Positions 25,513-32,380 are shown, numbered from the stretch's first letter. The stretch is DNA of 64,000 nt from SZUA-309 sp965233675 (GCA_965233675.1 OZ247498.1:3968001-4032000), one strand, 5' to 3'. The notes: generated by a model from the letters alone, not told the origin. Translations and numbers: made by a program.

Positions 25513-25824
25513 ATGAGTATTCAAAACACAGGAATGAAGAGAAGGCCGACCCATCCCGGAGAGATTCTTCGAGAAGATTTCCTTCCAGATTACGGCCTTA
25601 CTGTATCCAAATTAGCCGAAGCCATAGGGGTTTCGCGTCAATCTATAAACGAAATTCTTCGCGAGCGCCGAAGTGTGAGTCCGGAAATGGCCCTACGACT
25701 CGGGCGACTGTTTGGGAACTCTCCGCAATTCTGGCTGAATGCACAGCGAGCGATTGATCTTTGGGATACCGCTGAAGCCATTGAGGAAGATGTTTCCCGG
25801 ATACGTCCGCTAAATGTCGCCTAA
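25513..25824 (+). CDS. higA: Cassette 12: HigA antitoxin
   Basis: This 103-residue XRE-family antitoxin has the VapI/HigA start RRPTHPGEILREDFL, an HTH in LTVSKLAEAIGVSRQSINEI and the SPEMALRLGRLFGNSPQFWL signature. It binds and inhibits HigB and represses the operon. Its stop TAA lies in the R'' core of attC12. Confidence 0.93.
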   Translation: MSIQNTGMKRRPTHPGEILREDFLPDYGLTVSKLAEAIGVSRQSINEILRERRSVSPEMALRLGRLFGNSPQFWLNAQRAIDLWDTAEAIEEDVSRIRPLNVA

Positions 25825-25917
25825 CAAGGCGATGAAGCGGGCCTCCTTACCTGTCACTTTTTCTGCTTGCGCAGAAAAATCGCCAGGCGGCGTCGGCCGC
25901 TTATCGCGGCGTTAGGC
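25819..25917 (+). repeat. attC12 (99 bp, subfamily B)
   Basis: R'' GCCTAAC at 25819 and R' GTTAGGC at 25911. Confidence 0.95.
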
Positions 25918-25921
25918 GACA

Positions 25922-26095
25922 GCCCGACTTGCTTCGGTGAATCCGCAAGATATGAACTTGCCAGGCCTTCACTTACATGAACTTTCTGGTAAGAGAAAAG
26001 GAACCTGGTCTGTAAGAGTTTCGGGAAACTGGAGAATCACCTTTCGCTTTGATGGACCTGACGCTTGCGATGTAGATCTGGAGGAATATCACTGA
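25922..26095 (+). pseudogene. Cassette 13: HigB toxin lacking its N-terminus
   Basis: From base 25922, 4 nt after attC12, an open frame encodes the C-terminal ~57 residues of a HigB toxin (PQDMNLPGLHLHEL, then WSVRVSGNWRITFRFDG and VDLEEYH). The first ~35 residues are missing and the truncation coincides with the cassette boundary. GTG 25937 or ATG 25952 could start a 47-52 residue product, probably inactive. Its stop overlaps the antitoxin start (ATGA). Confidence 0.8.
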
Positions 26096-26382
26096 TGAGC
26101 ATGCATAACCCACCGCACCCCGGCGAAGTTCTTCGCGAACTGTGCATTGAGCCCTTGGGAATAACGGTCACTGACGCTGCTCGTAGCCTTGGTGTGAGCC
26201 GTAAAACGCTTTCCGCGATTCTTAATGAACGTGCCGGTATTAGTCCGGAAATGGCCATTCGCCTGGCTAAGGCTTTCGATACCACTGCGGAGAGCTGGCT
26301 GAGCCAACAGATGCATTATGACCTGTGGGTCACTAGCCAATCTTTGGGTGAGGTGGACGTTGAGAAGCTGCCCGTCGCCTAA
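26095..26382 (+). CDS. higA: Cassette 13: HigA antitoxin (partner toxin decayed)
   Basis: This 95-residue HigA/VapI antitoxin is complete: HNPPHPGEVLRELCIEPLG, an HTH in ITVTDAARSLGVSRKTLSAI and SPEMAIRLAKAFDTTAESWL. ATG 26095 overlaps the stop of the truncated toxin. No private promoter remains in the shortened cassette, so it may be expressed only by read-through, and could act as a cross-antitoxin for other HigB proteins. The TAA is in attC13's R''. Confidence 0.92.
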   Translation: MSMHNPPHPGEVLRELCIEPLGITVTDAARSLGVSRKTLSAILNERAGISPEMAIRLAKAFDTTAESWLSQQMHYDLWVTSQSLGEVDVEKLPVA

Positions 26383-26475
26383 CAAGGCGATGAAGCGGAC
26401 CTCCTTACCTGTCACTTTTTCTGCTTGCGCAGAAAATTCGCCAAGCGGCGTCGGCCGCTTATCGCGGCGTTAGGC
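26377..26475 (+). repeat. attC13 (99 bp, subfamily B)
   Basis: R'' GCCTAAC at 26377 and R' GTTAGGC at 26469. Confidence 0.95.
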
Positions 26476-26481
26476 GACATC

Positions 26482-26509
26482 TTGACCAGACGCCTCCTGT
26501 AATTACAAT
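26482..26509 (+). promoter_or_regulatory. Promoter of the cassette 14 brnTA operon
   Basis: TTGACC (26482-26487), a 16-bp spacer and TACAAT (26504-26509) form a good promoter starting 7 bp after attC13. Transcription should begin near 26516, exactly at the BrnT ATG, with no Shine-Dalgarno. Confidence 0.78.
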
Positions 26510-26515
26510 GTATGT

Positions 26516-26803
26516 ATGATCTCGTTCGAATGGGACGACAAGAAGGCTGCGTCTAATCTGAAGAAACATGGGGTGAGCTTTCCTGAAGCTCAATCTGTCT
26601 TCTATGACGATTATGCGATTCAATTCCTCGATAACGAGAGTTCTTTCGAAGAGGAGCGGTTCCTGATGCTCGGGCACAGCAATCGAGGCCGTATTCTGAT
26701 TGTTGTGCACTGTGAGAGGTCTAAAGGCGAAGTCATTCGAATCATATCCGCCAGGAAAGCTACATCAGCCGAGCGGGGGCACTACAAGGGGCCAAAGTCA
26801 TGA
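26516..26803 (+). CDS. brnT: Cassette 14: BrnT toxin
   Basis: This 95-residue RelE-fold ribonuclease toxin of the BrnT family has FEWDDKKAASNLKKHGVSF at the N-terminus, DEYxxxF-like EERFLMLGHSNRGRILIVVH in the middle and RIISARKATSAERGHY at the end. The family cleaves RNA and arrests growth. It overlaps the antitoxin gene by 4 bp (ATGA). Confidence 0.93.
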   Translation: MISFEWDDKKAASNLKKHGVSFPEAQSVFYDDYAIQFLDNESSFEEERFLMLGHSNRGRILIVVHCERSKGEVIRIISARKATSAERGHYKGPKS

Positions 26804-27030
26804 AGAAGGAATACGATCTCTCGAAGATGAAGTCTCGTAAGAACCCGTATGCTTCAAAACTAAAGAAACAGGTGACGATCAGGATGGGAGAAGATGTCGT
26901 CGCCTATTTCAAAGCGCTGGCGGAAGAGACTGGGATTCCGTATCAGAGTCTGATCAATCTCTACCTTAGAGATTGTGTTGCACATGGCAGGAAACCAGAT
27001 CTGAAGTGGCACGACGACGATGCCGCCTAA
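26800..27030 (+). CDS. brnA: Cassette 14: BrnA-like antitoxin
   Basis: This 76-residue antitoxin has the ribbon-helix-helix C-terminal region of BrnA/CopG-like proteins (KKQVTIRMGEDVVAYFKALA, then GIPYQSLINLYLRDC). It follows BrnT with a 4-bp overlap. The stop TAA is inside the R'' core of the miniature attC14. Confidence 0.88.
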   Translation: MKKEYDLSKMKSRKNPYASKLKKQVTIRMGEDVVAYFKALAEETGIPYQSLINLYLRDCVAHGRKPDLKWHDDDAA

Positions 27031-27054
27031 CAAGGCCATGAAGCGGCGTTAGGC
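27025..27054 (+). repeat. attC14, miniature (30 bp)
   Basis: R'' GCCTAAC at 27025 and R' GTTAGGC at 27048 are joined by AAGGCCATGAAGCGGC. It matches what a deletion between the GCGG of L'' and the GCGG just before R' would leave. L' and the loop are missing. Confidence 0.85.
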
Positions 27055-27064
27055 GTCACGACCG

Positions 27065-27511
27065 GTGCTGGCTACGACAGGGAGTGGAAAGAGGCGAAGG
27101 TATCGGATCTTAGCCGCGATTTCTTCGGTCACGTTTTTAGCCGGCTTTCTCCTCCTACCAACGTACGTCAAGATCTTCTACATCGTTAGCCTACCTCGGT
27201 ATGCTCTCTATTCAGTCCCGTTCGTGATTGTCTGGGTCTTGATTAGCACTTTAGTATTGCGAGTTAGTTCTAGCGCTTGGATAACGACCTGTATCGGCTC
27301 TGTGATCGGTGGGATGTTGTTTTTTCCCGTACTTGAGGGAGAGCGAACTTTCGAGGTGGTTATTCCCAATGCTGTGGTGATGTGGCGTTCAATTGATGAT
27401 CTATCATCCCATTTTCAGGCCGGAGGTAGTCATTATCTGAATGCAGTTGTGTGTCTTCCGGTGTTCTTTACCATTTACGGAATCTATTTCGGACGTAATC
27501 GTGACGCCTAA
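27065..27511 (+). CDS. Cassette 15: membrane protein
   Basis: The 148-residue product from GTG 27065 has about four transmembrane helices (roughly residues 16-36, 46-66, 72-90 and 125-142) after a basic N-terminus (GKRRRYR). The family was not recognised. The start lacks a good ribosome site. The TAA stop is in the R'' core of attC15. Confidence 0.6.
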   Translation: MLATTGSGKRRRYRILAAISSVTFLAGFLLLPTYVKIFYIVSLPRYALYSVPFVIVWVLISTLVLRVSSSAWITTCIGSVIGGMLFFPVLEGERTFEVVIPNAVVMWRSIDDLSSHFQAGGSHYLNAVVCLPVFFTIYGIYFGRNRDA

Positions 27512-27601
27512 CAAGGCGATGAAGTGGACACTTGACCGCGGCTGTCTTCCGCTGCCGCTCCAGTCATCCGCCCTCAAGTGCCGCTTATCGCGGCGTTAGG
27601 C
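27506..27601 (+). repeat. attC15 (96 bp, subfamily A)
   Basis: R'' GCCTAAC at 27506 and R' GTTAGGC at 27595. L'' reads GATGAAGTGGAC, one base off the array consensus. Confidence 0.95.
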
Positions 27602-27610
27602 GTCATCGAT

Positions 27611-28354
27611 ATGTGTATCAAGACCGCGAAAAACACACTGACACTATTGTTGTTAATACTTCCCCAGATAGCACATGCTTGCCTGGATTCAGAAGAAGGA
27701 TGGGAGATTGCGATAGATGTGCGACATATCTATCCAGTGGAAGCGCTCAAGGCTCGGCTTGAAGCGTCCAATATCGAGTATGGATACGGCAAGCCAGGCT
27801 GGAGTGATGAAACATTACTCTGCTATCGACTAGCTGACGCCGGCAGGATAAACACGGCGCTCTATGAACTTCGGTCCGGTAAGCTATCAGAAGAGCGTGA
27901 GGAAGAGATACGTGAGGCGCTGAGCCTTCCACTAACCATGTGGGAGTGGGGCAGAATCGATATACATCGAGCTCTAAGAGAAGAGCTGGGCCAGTATTCG
28001 GATTATCAGGTTCTAATATCTCGCCCTGGCTCTGATGAACCCTTTCAAATCACTCTCGGTATGACAGCTCCTACAATGGCAAAAGATCCGCCGGATGCAG
28101 AAAGGCAAAGTGAAGAGTACATAGCAGAGATTCGAAGATTCCTGTTTCTATACCCTGATGGAACGCCAGTTTCTGGTGCGTCCTCTCGAATGGCTTCCTT
28201 TTTTCGATCGATCATGGCGGACTCACCAGCGCTCGCAGACATGGACTTCGTTACCAAAATCCGCCTTGCATATTCGACTTCCGAGAAAGAAAAACCGGTA
28301 CTGTGTTTTGTGCCGTTGAGAAGCGGAGATGTCCTGTGTCATGGAGTTCAATGA
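27611..28354 (+). CDS. Cassette 16: secreted hypothetical protein
   Basis: The 247-residue product starts at ATG 27611 with a signal peptide (about residues 1-23, ending IAHA, followed by CLDSEEG). The mature part is acidic and helix-rich, with no motif I recognise. It is the largest cassette ORF of the array. TGA lies 7 nt before attC16. Confidence 0.65.
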   Translation: MCIKTAKNTLTLLLLILPQIAHACLDSEEGWEIAIDVRHIYPVEALKARLEASNIEYGYGKPGWSDETLLCYRLADAGRINTALYELRSGKLSEEREEEIREALSLPLTMWEWGRIDIHRALREELGQYSDYQVLISRPGSDEPFQITLGMTAPTMAKDPPDAERQSEEYIAEIRRFLFLYPDGTPVSGASSRMASFFRSIMADSPALADMDFVTKIRLAYSTSEKEKPVLCFVPLRSGDVLCHGVQ

Positions 28355-28361
28355 AAATGAC

Positions 28362-28457
28362 GCCTAACAAGGCGATGAAGCGGACACTTGACTGCGACTT
28401 CCTTTCGTTGCCGCTCCAGTCAGCCCCAATCAAGTGCCGCTTATCGCGGCGTTAGGC
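28362..28457 (+). repeat. attC16 (96 bp, subfamily A)
   Basis: R'' GCCTAAC at 28362 and R' GTTAGGC at 28451. Confidence 0.95.
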
Positions 28458-28464
28458 GTCACTC

Positions 28465-29007
28465 GTGAACACCTCCATCTTGATTCTTGGCCCGATGGGG
28501 GTAGGAAAGAGCACCCTGGCTCAGGGCCTCTCCAAGAAACTCGATATGCCTAGATGCTGTGTCGACCAAGTTCAGTGGGAGTACTTTCCTAGTCTTGGAT
28601 TCGATCAGGAACGAGCTAAGCATCTGATTCTAACTGATCAGATTGCCTTCCAAGAATACAGCGCACCTTTCTTACTTTCCGTGGTAGAGAAAGCCCTCCA
28701 AGAGCATCCTGATCACATAATCGATTTTGGTGCTGGCCACGCAGCGTATGATGAGCCAGAGTAGGTAGCGGCTTTCAAAACCCTGATGGAACCGAATCCC
28801 AAGGTTCTGCTGTTGATGCCTTCGGCGGACCTTCAGACCTGCCTGGATCTACTTCCGGGCCCTTCTTCTGGGAGGAAGATGAATCCCTTTTTCATTCAAC
28901 ATCCGCTGAAGGATGAGGTGGCAAAGAAGGTTGTCTACACTCAGTCCAAGGACGCGGAGGATGTTCTGGAGGAGACAGCTCAATGGATCAACGAACGTGA
29001 CGCCTAA
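28465..29007 (+). pseudogene. Cassette 17: P-loop kinase-like gene split by an in-frame TAG
   Basis: From GTG 28465 the frame encodes a shikimate/adenylate-kinase-like NTPase with Walker A GPMGVGKST and the segment IIDFGAGHAAYDEPE. A TAG at 28762-28764 stops it after 99 residues. The same frame resumes with VAAFKTLMEPNPKVLLLMPS and runs to the TAA in attC17. The two parts read as one 180-residue protein, so a single nonsense change (for example CAG to TAG) is likely. Suppression or re-initiation at ATG 28786 is possible. Confidence 0.8.
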
Positions 29008-29100
29008 CAAGGCGATGAATCGGACCTCCCTTACTGTCACTTTCATTGCTTTCGCAAAGAAAGCGCCAGCGGCGGTCGGCCGCTTATCGCGGCGTTAGGC
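29002..29100 (+). repeat. attC17 (99 bp, subfamily B)
   Basis: R'' GCCTAAC at 29002 and R' GTTAGGC at 29094. L'' reads GATGAATCGGAC, one base off the consensus. Confidence 0.95.
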
Positions 29101-29223
29101 GACAACTCTTATTCGCCACACCATCCAGTTCTGAGCGCTAGTTAACTTATGAATGCGGTTGTCCTTCATATACTAGAGGGCCTATCGGATTTTGATGCAT
29201 TGCAATGCCTAGACGCCTCACCA
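29094..29223 (+). repeat. Direct repeat copy 2: truncated second copy of cassette 1
   Basis: This sequence is identical to 18412-18541: the R' core, the whole leader and the first six codons of the PD-(D/E)XK ORF (MPRRLT). It is cut at 29224 by the end of an IS3-family element. It is therefore cassette 18, a copy of cassette 1 whose ORF body and attC are gone. Confidence 0.92.
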
Positions 29224-29228
29224 GGGTT

Positions 29229-30089
29229 TTACCCCGCTTTCGCGGACGGTTTAGTTAAGCCTGCTTTGTTCATCTCAAGCTGACGACGCTTCCTAGGATT
29301 GTGGAAGCGTTCGATATAGTCAAAAACGTCTGCTCTTGCTGCCGCTCTGGTTTGGTACTGGCGCCGATTCACCCGCTCTCGTTTCAACAGTCCGAAGAAG
29401 CTCTCCGCCGCTGCATTGTCTGCACAGCTGCCCACCGCGCTCATTGAACAGATCAGATTGTGGCCCTTCAAGAACCGCTGATATTCCGCACTGGTGAACT
29501 GGGTGCCTCGATCGGAGTGCAGAATAACTGGAGAGCGATCCTCCCTCTGCCACAGCGCCATCAACACCGCTTGAACAACCAGTTGTCGATCTTGTCGAGG
29601 GCTCATCGACCAGCCAACTACGACGCCAGAATGAAGATCGACGACAACACATAGATACAGCCAGTGCTCGGCTGTTCGGATATAGGTGATATCTGTCACC
29701 CACTTGCTGTTCGGTGCTGATGCTTCGAACTGGCGATCCAGGTGGTTGGATATGCCTAGAGGTCGTGTACCCGAGCTCTTCTTACGCCACTTCCGACGCT
29801 GCGGAATGCCTTGCAGACCGGCTTCTCGCATCAGCCGGGCAACTCGGTTCCTGCTGCATGACTCTCCTTCGTAGCGAAGATCCTCCCAGATCCGTGGACT
29901 ACCCTTCACGCCATCACTGCTCTGATAAAGACGATCAATCCGTCTGAGCAGTCTCTCGTTGTCCTTTGTCCGCTCACTCGGCGCACGCTCACGCCAGGCA
30001 TAGTAGCCACTGGTTGATACCTTCAGGCAGCCACACATCATCCGAACGGGATAGGTATCGCGGCAACGCTCGATCATCCGATACTTCAC
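29229..30089 (-). CDS. IS3-family transposase OrfB
   Basis: This is the 286-residue DDE integrase-core part. Acidic triad regions are WVTDITYI, LHSDRGTQFTS and DNAAAESFFGLLKRE. It begins with GTG at 30089 overlapping the orfA stop (GTGA), and may instead be made as an OrfAB fusion by programmed frameshifting. It appears intact, so the element could still be active. Confidence 0.93.
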   Translation of the reverse strand: MKYRMIERCRDTYPVRMMCGCLKVSTSGYYAWRERAPSERTKDNERLLRRIDRLYQSSDGVKGSPRIWEDLRYEGESCSRNRVARLMREAGLQGIPQRRKWRKKSSGTRPLGISNHLDRQFEASAPNSKWVTDITYIRTAEHWLYLCVVVDLHSGVVVGWSMSPRQDRQLVVQAVLMALWQREDRSPVILHSDRGTQFTSAEYQRFLKGHNLICSMSAVGSCADNAAAESFFGLLKRERVNRRQYQTRAAARADVFDYIERFHNPRKRRQLEMNKAGLTKPSAKAG

Positions 30090-30376
30090 TTCGACTCTTT
30101 CGCGAAGAACGCCGCCGCTTCTTTTAAAAAATCCCGTTCCTTCCTCAATCGTGCGTTCTCTCGCTTCAGTGCTGCCATCTCGTCATCCCGCGGCGTGCCC
30201 TGACCCGGAAATGCACCGATCTCTCCTTCCTCACGCAGCTGAGAGTGCCACTTCCCCAACATGTGCGAGTTGACTCCCAGATCCTCGGCGACTTGCTTGA
30301 CCGTCGTTCCAGGCACGTTGGTCATCCGAACGGCCTCTAACTTGAACTCCTTCGTGTACTTCCTTCTCTGTGACAT
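30086..30376 (-). CDS. IS3-family transposase OrfA
   Basis: This 96-residue HTH and leucine-zipper protein recognises the element ends. It starts SQRRKYTKEFKLEAVRM, has an HTH around VKQVAEDLGVNSHMLGKWHS and ends in a zipper-like MAALKRENARLRKERDFLK. It overlaps orfB by 4 bp. Confidence 0.92.
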   Translation of the reverse strand: MSQRRKYTKEFKLEAVRMTNVPGTTVKQVAEDLGVNSHMLGKWHSQLREEGEIGAFPGQGTPRDDEMAALKRENARLRKERDFLKEAAAFFAKESK

Positions 30377-30441
30377 GACACATCCTCCCGACCATCAGTA
30401 TGGTCCCTTTTGAATGTGTCCGCGAAAGCGGGGTAAAACCC

Positions 30442-30526
30442 AAGCAAATCCCATAGCGGTATAAAAGTCTTTGGAAGTTTCGTAGTCTTGCGCACCTACG
30501 AACGTCTTCAGGTCGCTGCCTTGCAT
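30442..30526 (-). pseudogene. Cassette 19: 5' fragment of a VOC/glyoxalase-family gene
   Basis: Reading on the minus strand from ATG 30526, 28 codons (MQGSDLKTFVGAQDYETSKD followed by FYTAMGFA) match the start of a vicinal-oxygen-chelate protein. IS A cuts it at 30442. A GAGGGGCGAGACG sequence lies before the ATG. It was a reverse-oriented cassette gene, like cassette 7; its 3' half is lost. Confidence 0.72.
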
Positions 30527-30667
30527 CGTCTCGCCCCTCATCCGTCAGTACCCGCCGGCAACTCTATCACCGAGTACTTGGCGGTGCTGCCTGTGACCTT
30601 TCCCCCAAGAAGGTAACCGTTTCCTATCGGACTTTTCCCGTAAGATTGACCCGAGGGAGGTCCATAG

Positions 30668-30934
30668 ATGAAGCGCAAGCGCTACACAGAGGAACAGATC
30701 ATCCGGCTGCTCAAAGAGCATGAAGCTGGAGTGACGATCGAAGAGCTGGCCCGCAAACACGGCGTGGCGAAGAGCTCGCTGCAACGCTGGAAGTCGAAGT
30801 ACGGCGGCATGGAAGTGTCTGAAGCACGTCGGCTGAAGGAACTCGAGACTGAGAACGCTAGACTGAAAAAGCTGCTGGCGGAGACGATGCTGGAGAAGAC
30901 GGCCATCGAGGCAGCACTCCAAAAAAAGTGGTGA
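30668..30934 (+). CDS. IS407-like transposase OrfA
   Basis: This 88-residue protein has the subgroup start KRKRYTEEQIIRLLKEHEAG, an HTH around ELARKHGVAKSSLQRWKSKY and a zipper (ELETENARLKKLLAE). It overlaps orfB by 7 bp. Confidence 0.93.
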   Translation: MKRKRYTEEQIIRLLKEHEAGVTIEELARKHGVAKSSLQRWKSKYGGMEVSEARRLKELETENARLKKLLAETMLEKTAIEAALQKKW

Positions 30935-31746
30935 AGCCGACGGCCAAGCGCGAGTTGGTCGGATATCTGCAGTCAGACTTCCGTTTCAGCCTGCGCCGAG
31001 CATGTCGGCTTGCTGGTATCAGCCGCAAGGCGATGGCCTACCGTCCGATAGATCGTAGAGATCACGCGCTCAGATCCCGCTTGAAGCAGCTGGGCGAGCA
31101 GTACCCGAGGTACGGCTACCTGATGCTGCACGCGATGCTGAAGCATGAAGGCCTGGTGGTGAACCGGAAGCGAACCTACCGGTTGTACACGGAACTCGGC
31201 ATGCAGGTTCGGACCCGGCGTCGGAAGAAGTTGATCCGTCCGCGTGTTCCGATGGCTGTGCCAACGACCGTCAACGAACGCTGGTCGCTGGACTTTGTTC
31301 ACGATCAGCTCAACTGCGGTCGACGGATCCGTATCCTGAACATTGTCGATGACTACTCACGCGCCTGCGTGGGCCAGTTGGTGGATACCTCGATCTCAGG
31401 TCAACGGATGGTTCGCTATCTCGACGAACTGCAGGAGAGCCGAGGATTGCCGGATCGGATCGTATTGGATAACGGTCCAGAGATGACGAGCAAAGCCATG
31501 TTCTTCTGGAGCCGGGAGAATGAGGTGAAGCTGGAGTTCATTCAACCAGGGAAGCCAACACAGAATGCCTTCGTGGAAAGCTTTAATGGCCGATTCCGTG
31601 ACTACTGCCTAAATCAGCACTGGTTTAGGGATCTCGCTGAAGCCAGGCAGATCATCGATGCATGGAGAACACACTACAATGAAGTCAAACCACATAGTTC
31701 ACTCGGCTACACGCCGCCCGCTCGCTTTGAAAAGCGGGCGGCTTAG
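30928..31746 (+). CDS. IS407-like transposase OrfB
   Basis: This 272-residue DDE transposase has acidic regions RWSLDFVHDQL, RIVLDNGPEMTSK and NAFVESFNGRFRDYCLN, and the end pattern YNEVKPHSSLGYTPPARF. It appears complete. It overlaps orfA; a frameshifted OrfAB fusion is the usual active form in this family. Confidence 0.94.
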   Translation: MVKPTAKRELVGYLQSDFRFSLRRACRLAGISRKAMAYRPIDRRDHALRSRLKQLGEQYPRYGYLMLHAMLKHEGLVVNRKRTYRLYTELGMQVRTRRRKKLIRPRVPMAVPTTVNERWSLDFVHDQLNCGRRIRILNIVDDYSRACVGQLVDTSISGQRMVRYLDELQESRGLPDRIVLDNGPEMTSKAMFFWSRENEVKLEFIQPGKPTQNAFVESFNGRFRDYCLNQHWFRDLAEARQIIDAWRTHYNEVKPHSSLGYTPPARFEKRAA

Positions 31747-31894
31747 CCCAAGTGTCCGATAGAAACTGGTTACCCTGCAGGGGAAAGGTCACCTGACAAA
31801 GCGATGCATCAGGACTCTCTACCTGTCAGTGCTTCTGCGTGCACGGGAAAGCCGCCAGCCAAGGTTGGCCGCTTATCGCGGCGTTAGGCGTCAG

Positions 31895-32380
31895 ATGCCA
31901 TTTACTCCCTTTCATCTCGGCGTCGGTGCTGTCTGTAAGGCAGGGCTTGGCGAGCGCTTCAGCTTTATGGTTTTTGGCGGCTCTCAGGTTCTGATGGATC
32001 TGGAGCCAGGCATCAAGTTGCTGTTGGGGGTGGGCCACTTGCATGGCCCTTCGCACACTCTGGCAGGTGCCCTCATTGTCGGATCACTGGCCGCCCTTTG
32101 TGGCAAACCTGTTAGTGAACGCGTACTCAAACTGCTTCGCTTTCGGGCGGTTCGAATATCCTGGCGAGTGTCTGTGATATCTGCGTTTACGGGCACACTC
32201 TCTCATATCGCATTAGATGCGATCATGCATTCTGATATGCACCCTTGGGTGCCGATCACGCAGTCCAACGGGCTGCTTGGTCTTATGACGATCGAGACGC
32301 TACATTTGTTCTGTGCTGGGCTTTGCGTCCTGGGGGCGGTGGGCTTCTGGATCAGACACACCAACAGGACGGATGCCTGA
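31895..32380 (+). CDS. Cassette 20: DUF457-type membrane protein
   Basis: This 161-residue membrane protein resembles the YdjM/DUF457 metal-dependent-hydrolase-like family: FTPFHLGVGAVCKAG, FGGSQVLMDLEP, HLHGPSHTLAGAL and SHIALDAIMHSDMHPW carry the conserved His and Asp residues. About four transmembrane helices are visible. ATG 31895 follows attC19 by 5 nt. The stop is TGA within a GCCTGAC core, so the gene is the last recognisable cassette. Confidence 0.8.
   Translation: MPFTPFHLGVGAVCKAGLGERFSFMVFGGSQVLMDLEPGIKLLLGVGHLHGPSHTLAGALIVGSLAALCGKPVSERVLKLLRFRAVRISWRVSVISAFTGTLSHIALDAIMHSDMHPWVPITQSNGLLGLMTIETLHLFCAGLCVLGAVGFWIRHTNRTDA

Larger units (their letters stand above)
29224..30441 (-). 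mobile_element. IS3-family insertion sequence A (1218 bp)
   Basis: A 24-bp perfect terminal inverted repeat (GGGTTTTACCCCGCTTTCGC plus GGAC) bounds overlapping orfA and orfB on the minus strand. The flanks (CACCA on the left, AAGCA on the right) show no target duplication and come from different cassettes, so a deletion or recombination next to the element is likely. Confidence 0.9.
30594..31791 (+). mobile_element. IS3-family (IS407-like) insertion sequence B (1198 bp)
   Basis: The ends are imperfect ~40-bp inverted repeats beginning TGACCTTTCCCC and ending GGGGAAAGGTCA. A 4-bp target duplication CCTG (30590-30593 and 31792-31795) flanks it, as expected for the IS407 group. It is a different subgroup from IS A, so the two insertions are independent. 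Confidence 0.92.
30589..31889 (+). repeat. attC19, split by IS B in its R'' box
   Basis: Removing IS B and one CCTG target copy joins 30589 (GCCTG) to ACAAAGCGATGCATC and on to R' GTTAGGC at 31883-31889. This restores an attC with R'' GCCTGAC and a subfamily B-like body. The IS sits inside the R'' core, so this site cannot fold into its normal stem. Confidence 0.82.

Noticed and set aside
18949..29100. Regularly spaced repeats as a CRISPR array
   Set aside because: The repeats are ~96-99 bp, have attC R/L boxes, and are separated by 0.3-0.8 kb gene units.
29094..29223. A second attI site at the distal end
   Set aside because: The repeated sequence starts at the core and extends downstream; it is the cassette 1 leader and ORF start, not the attI side of the core.
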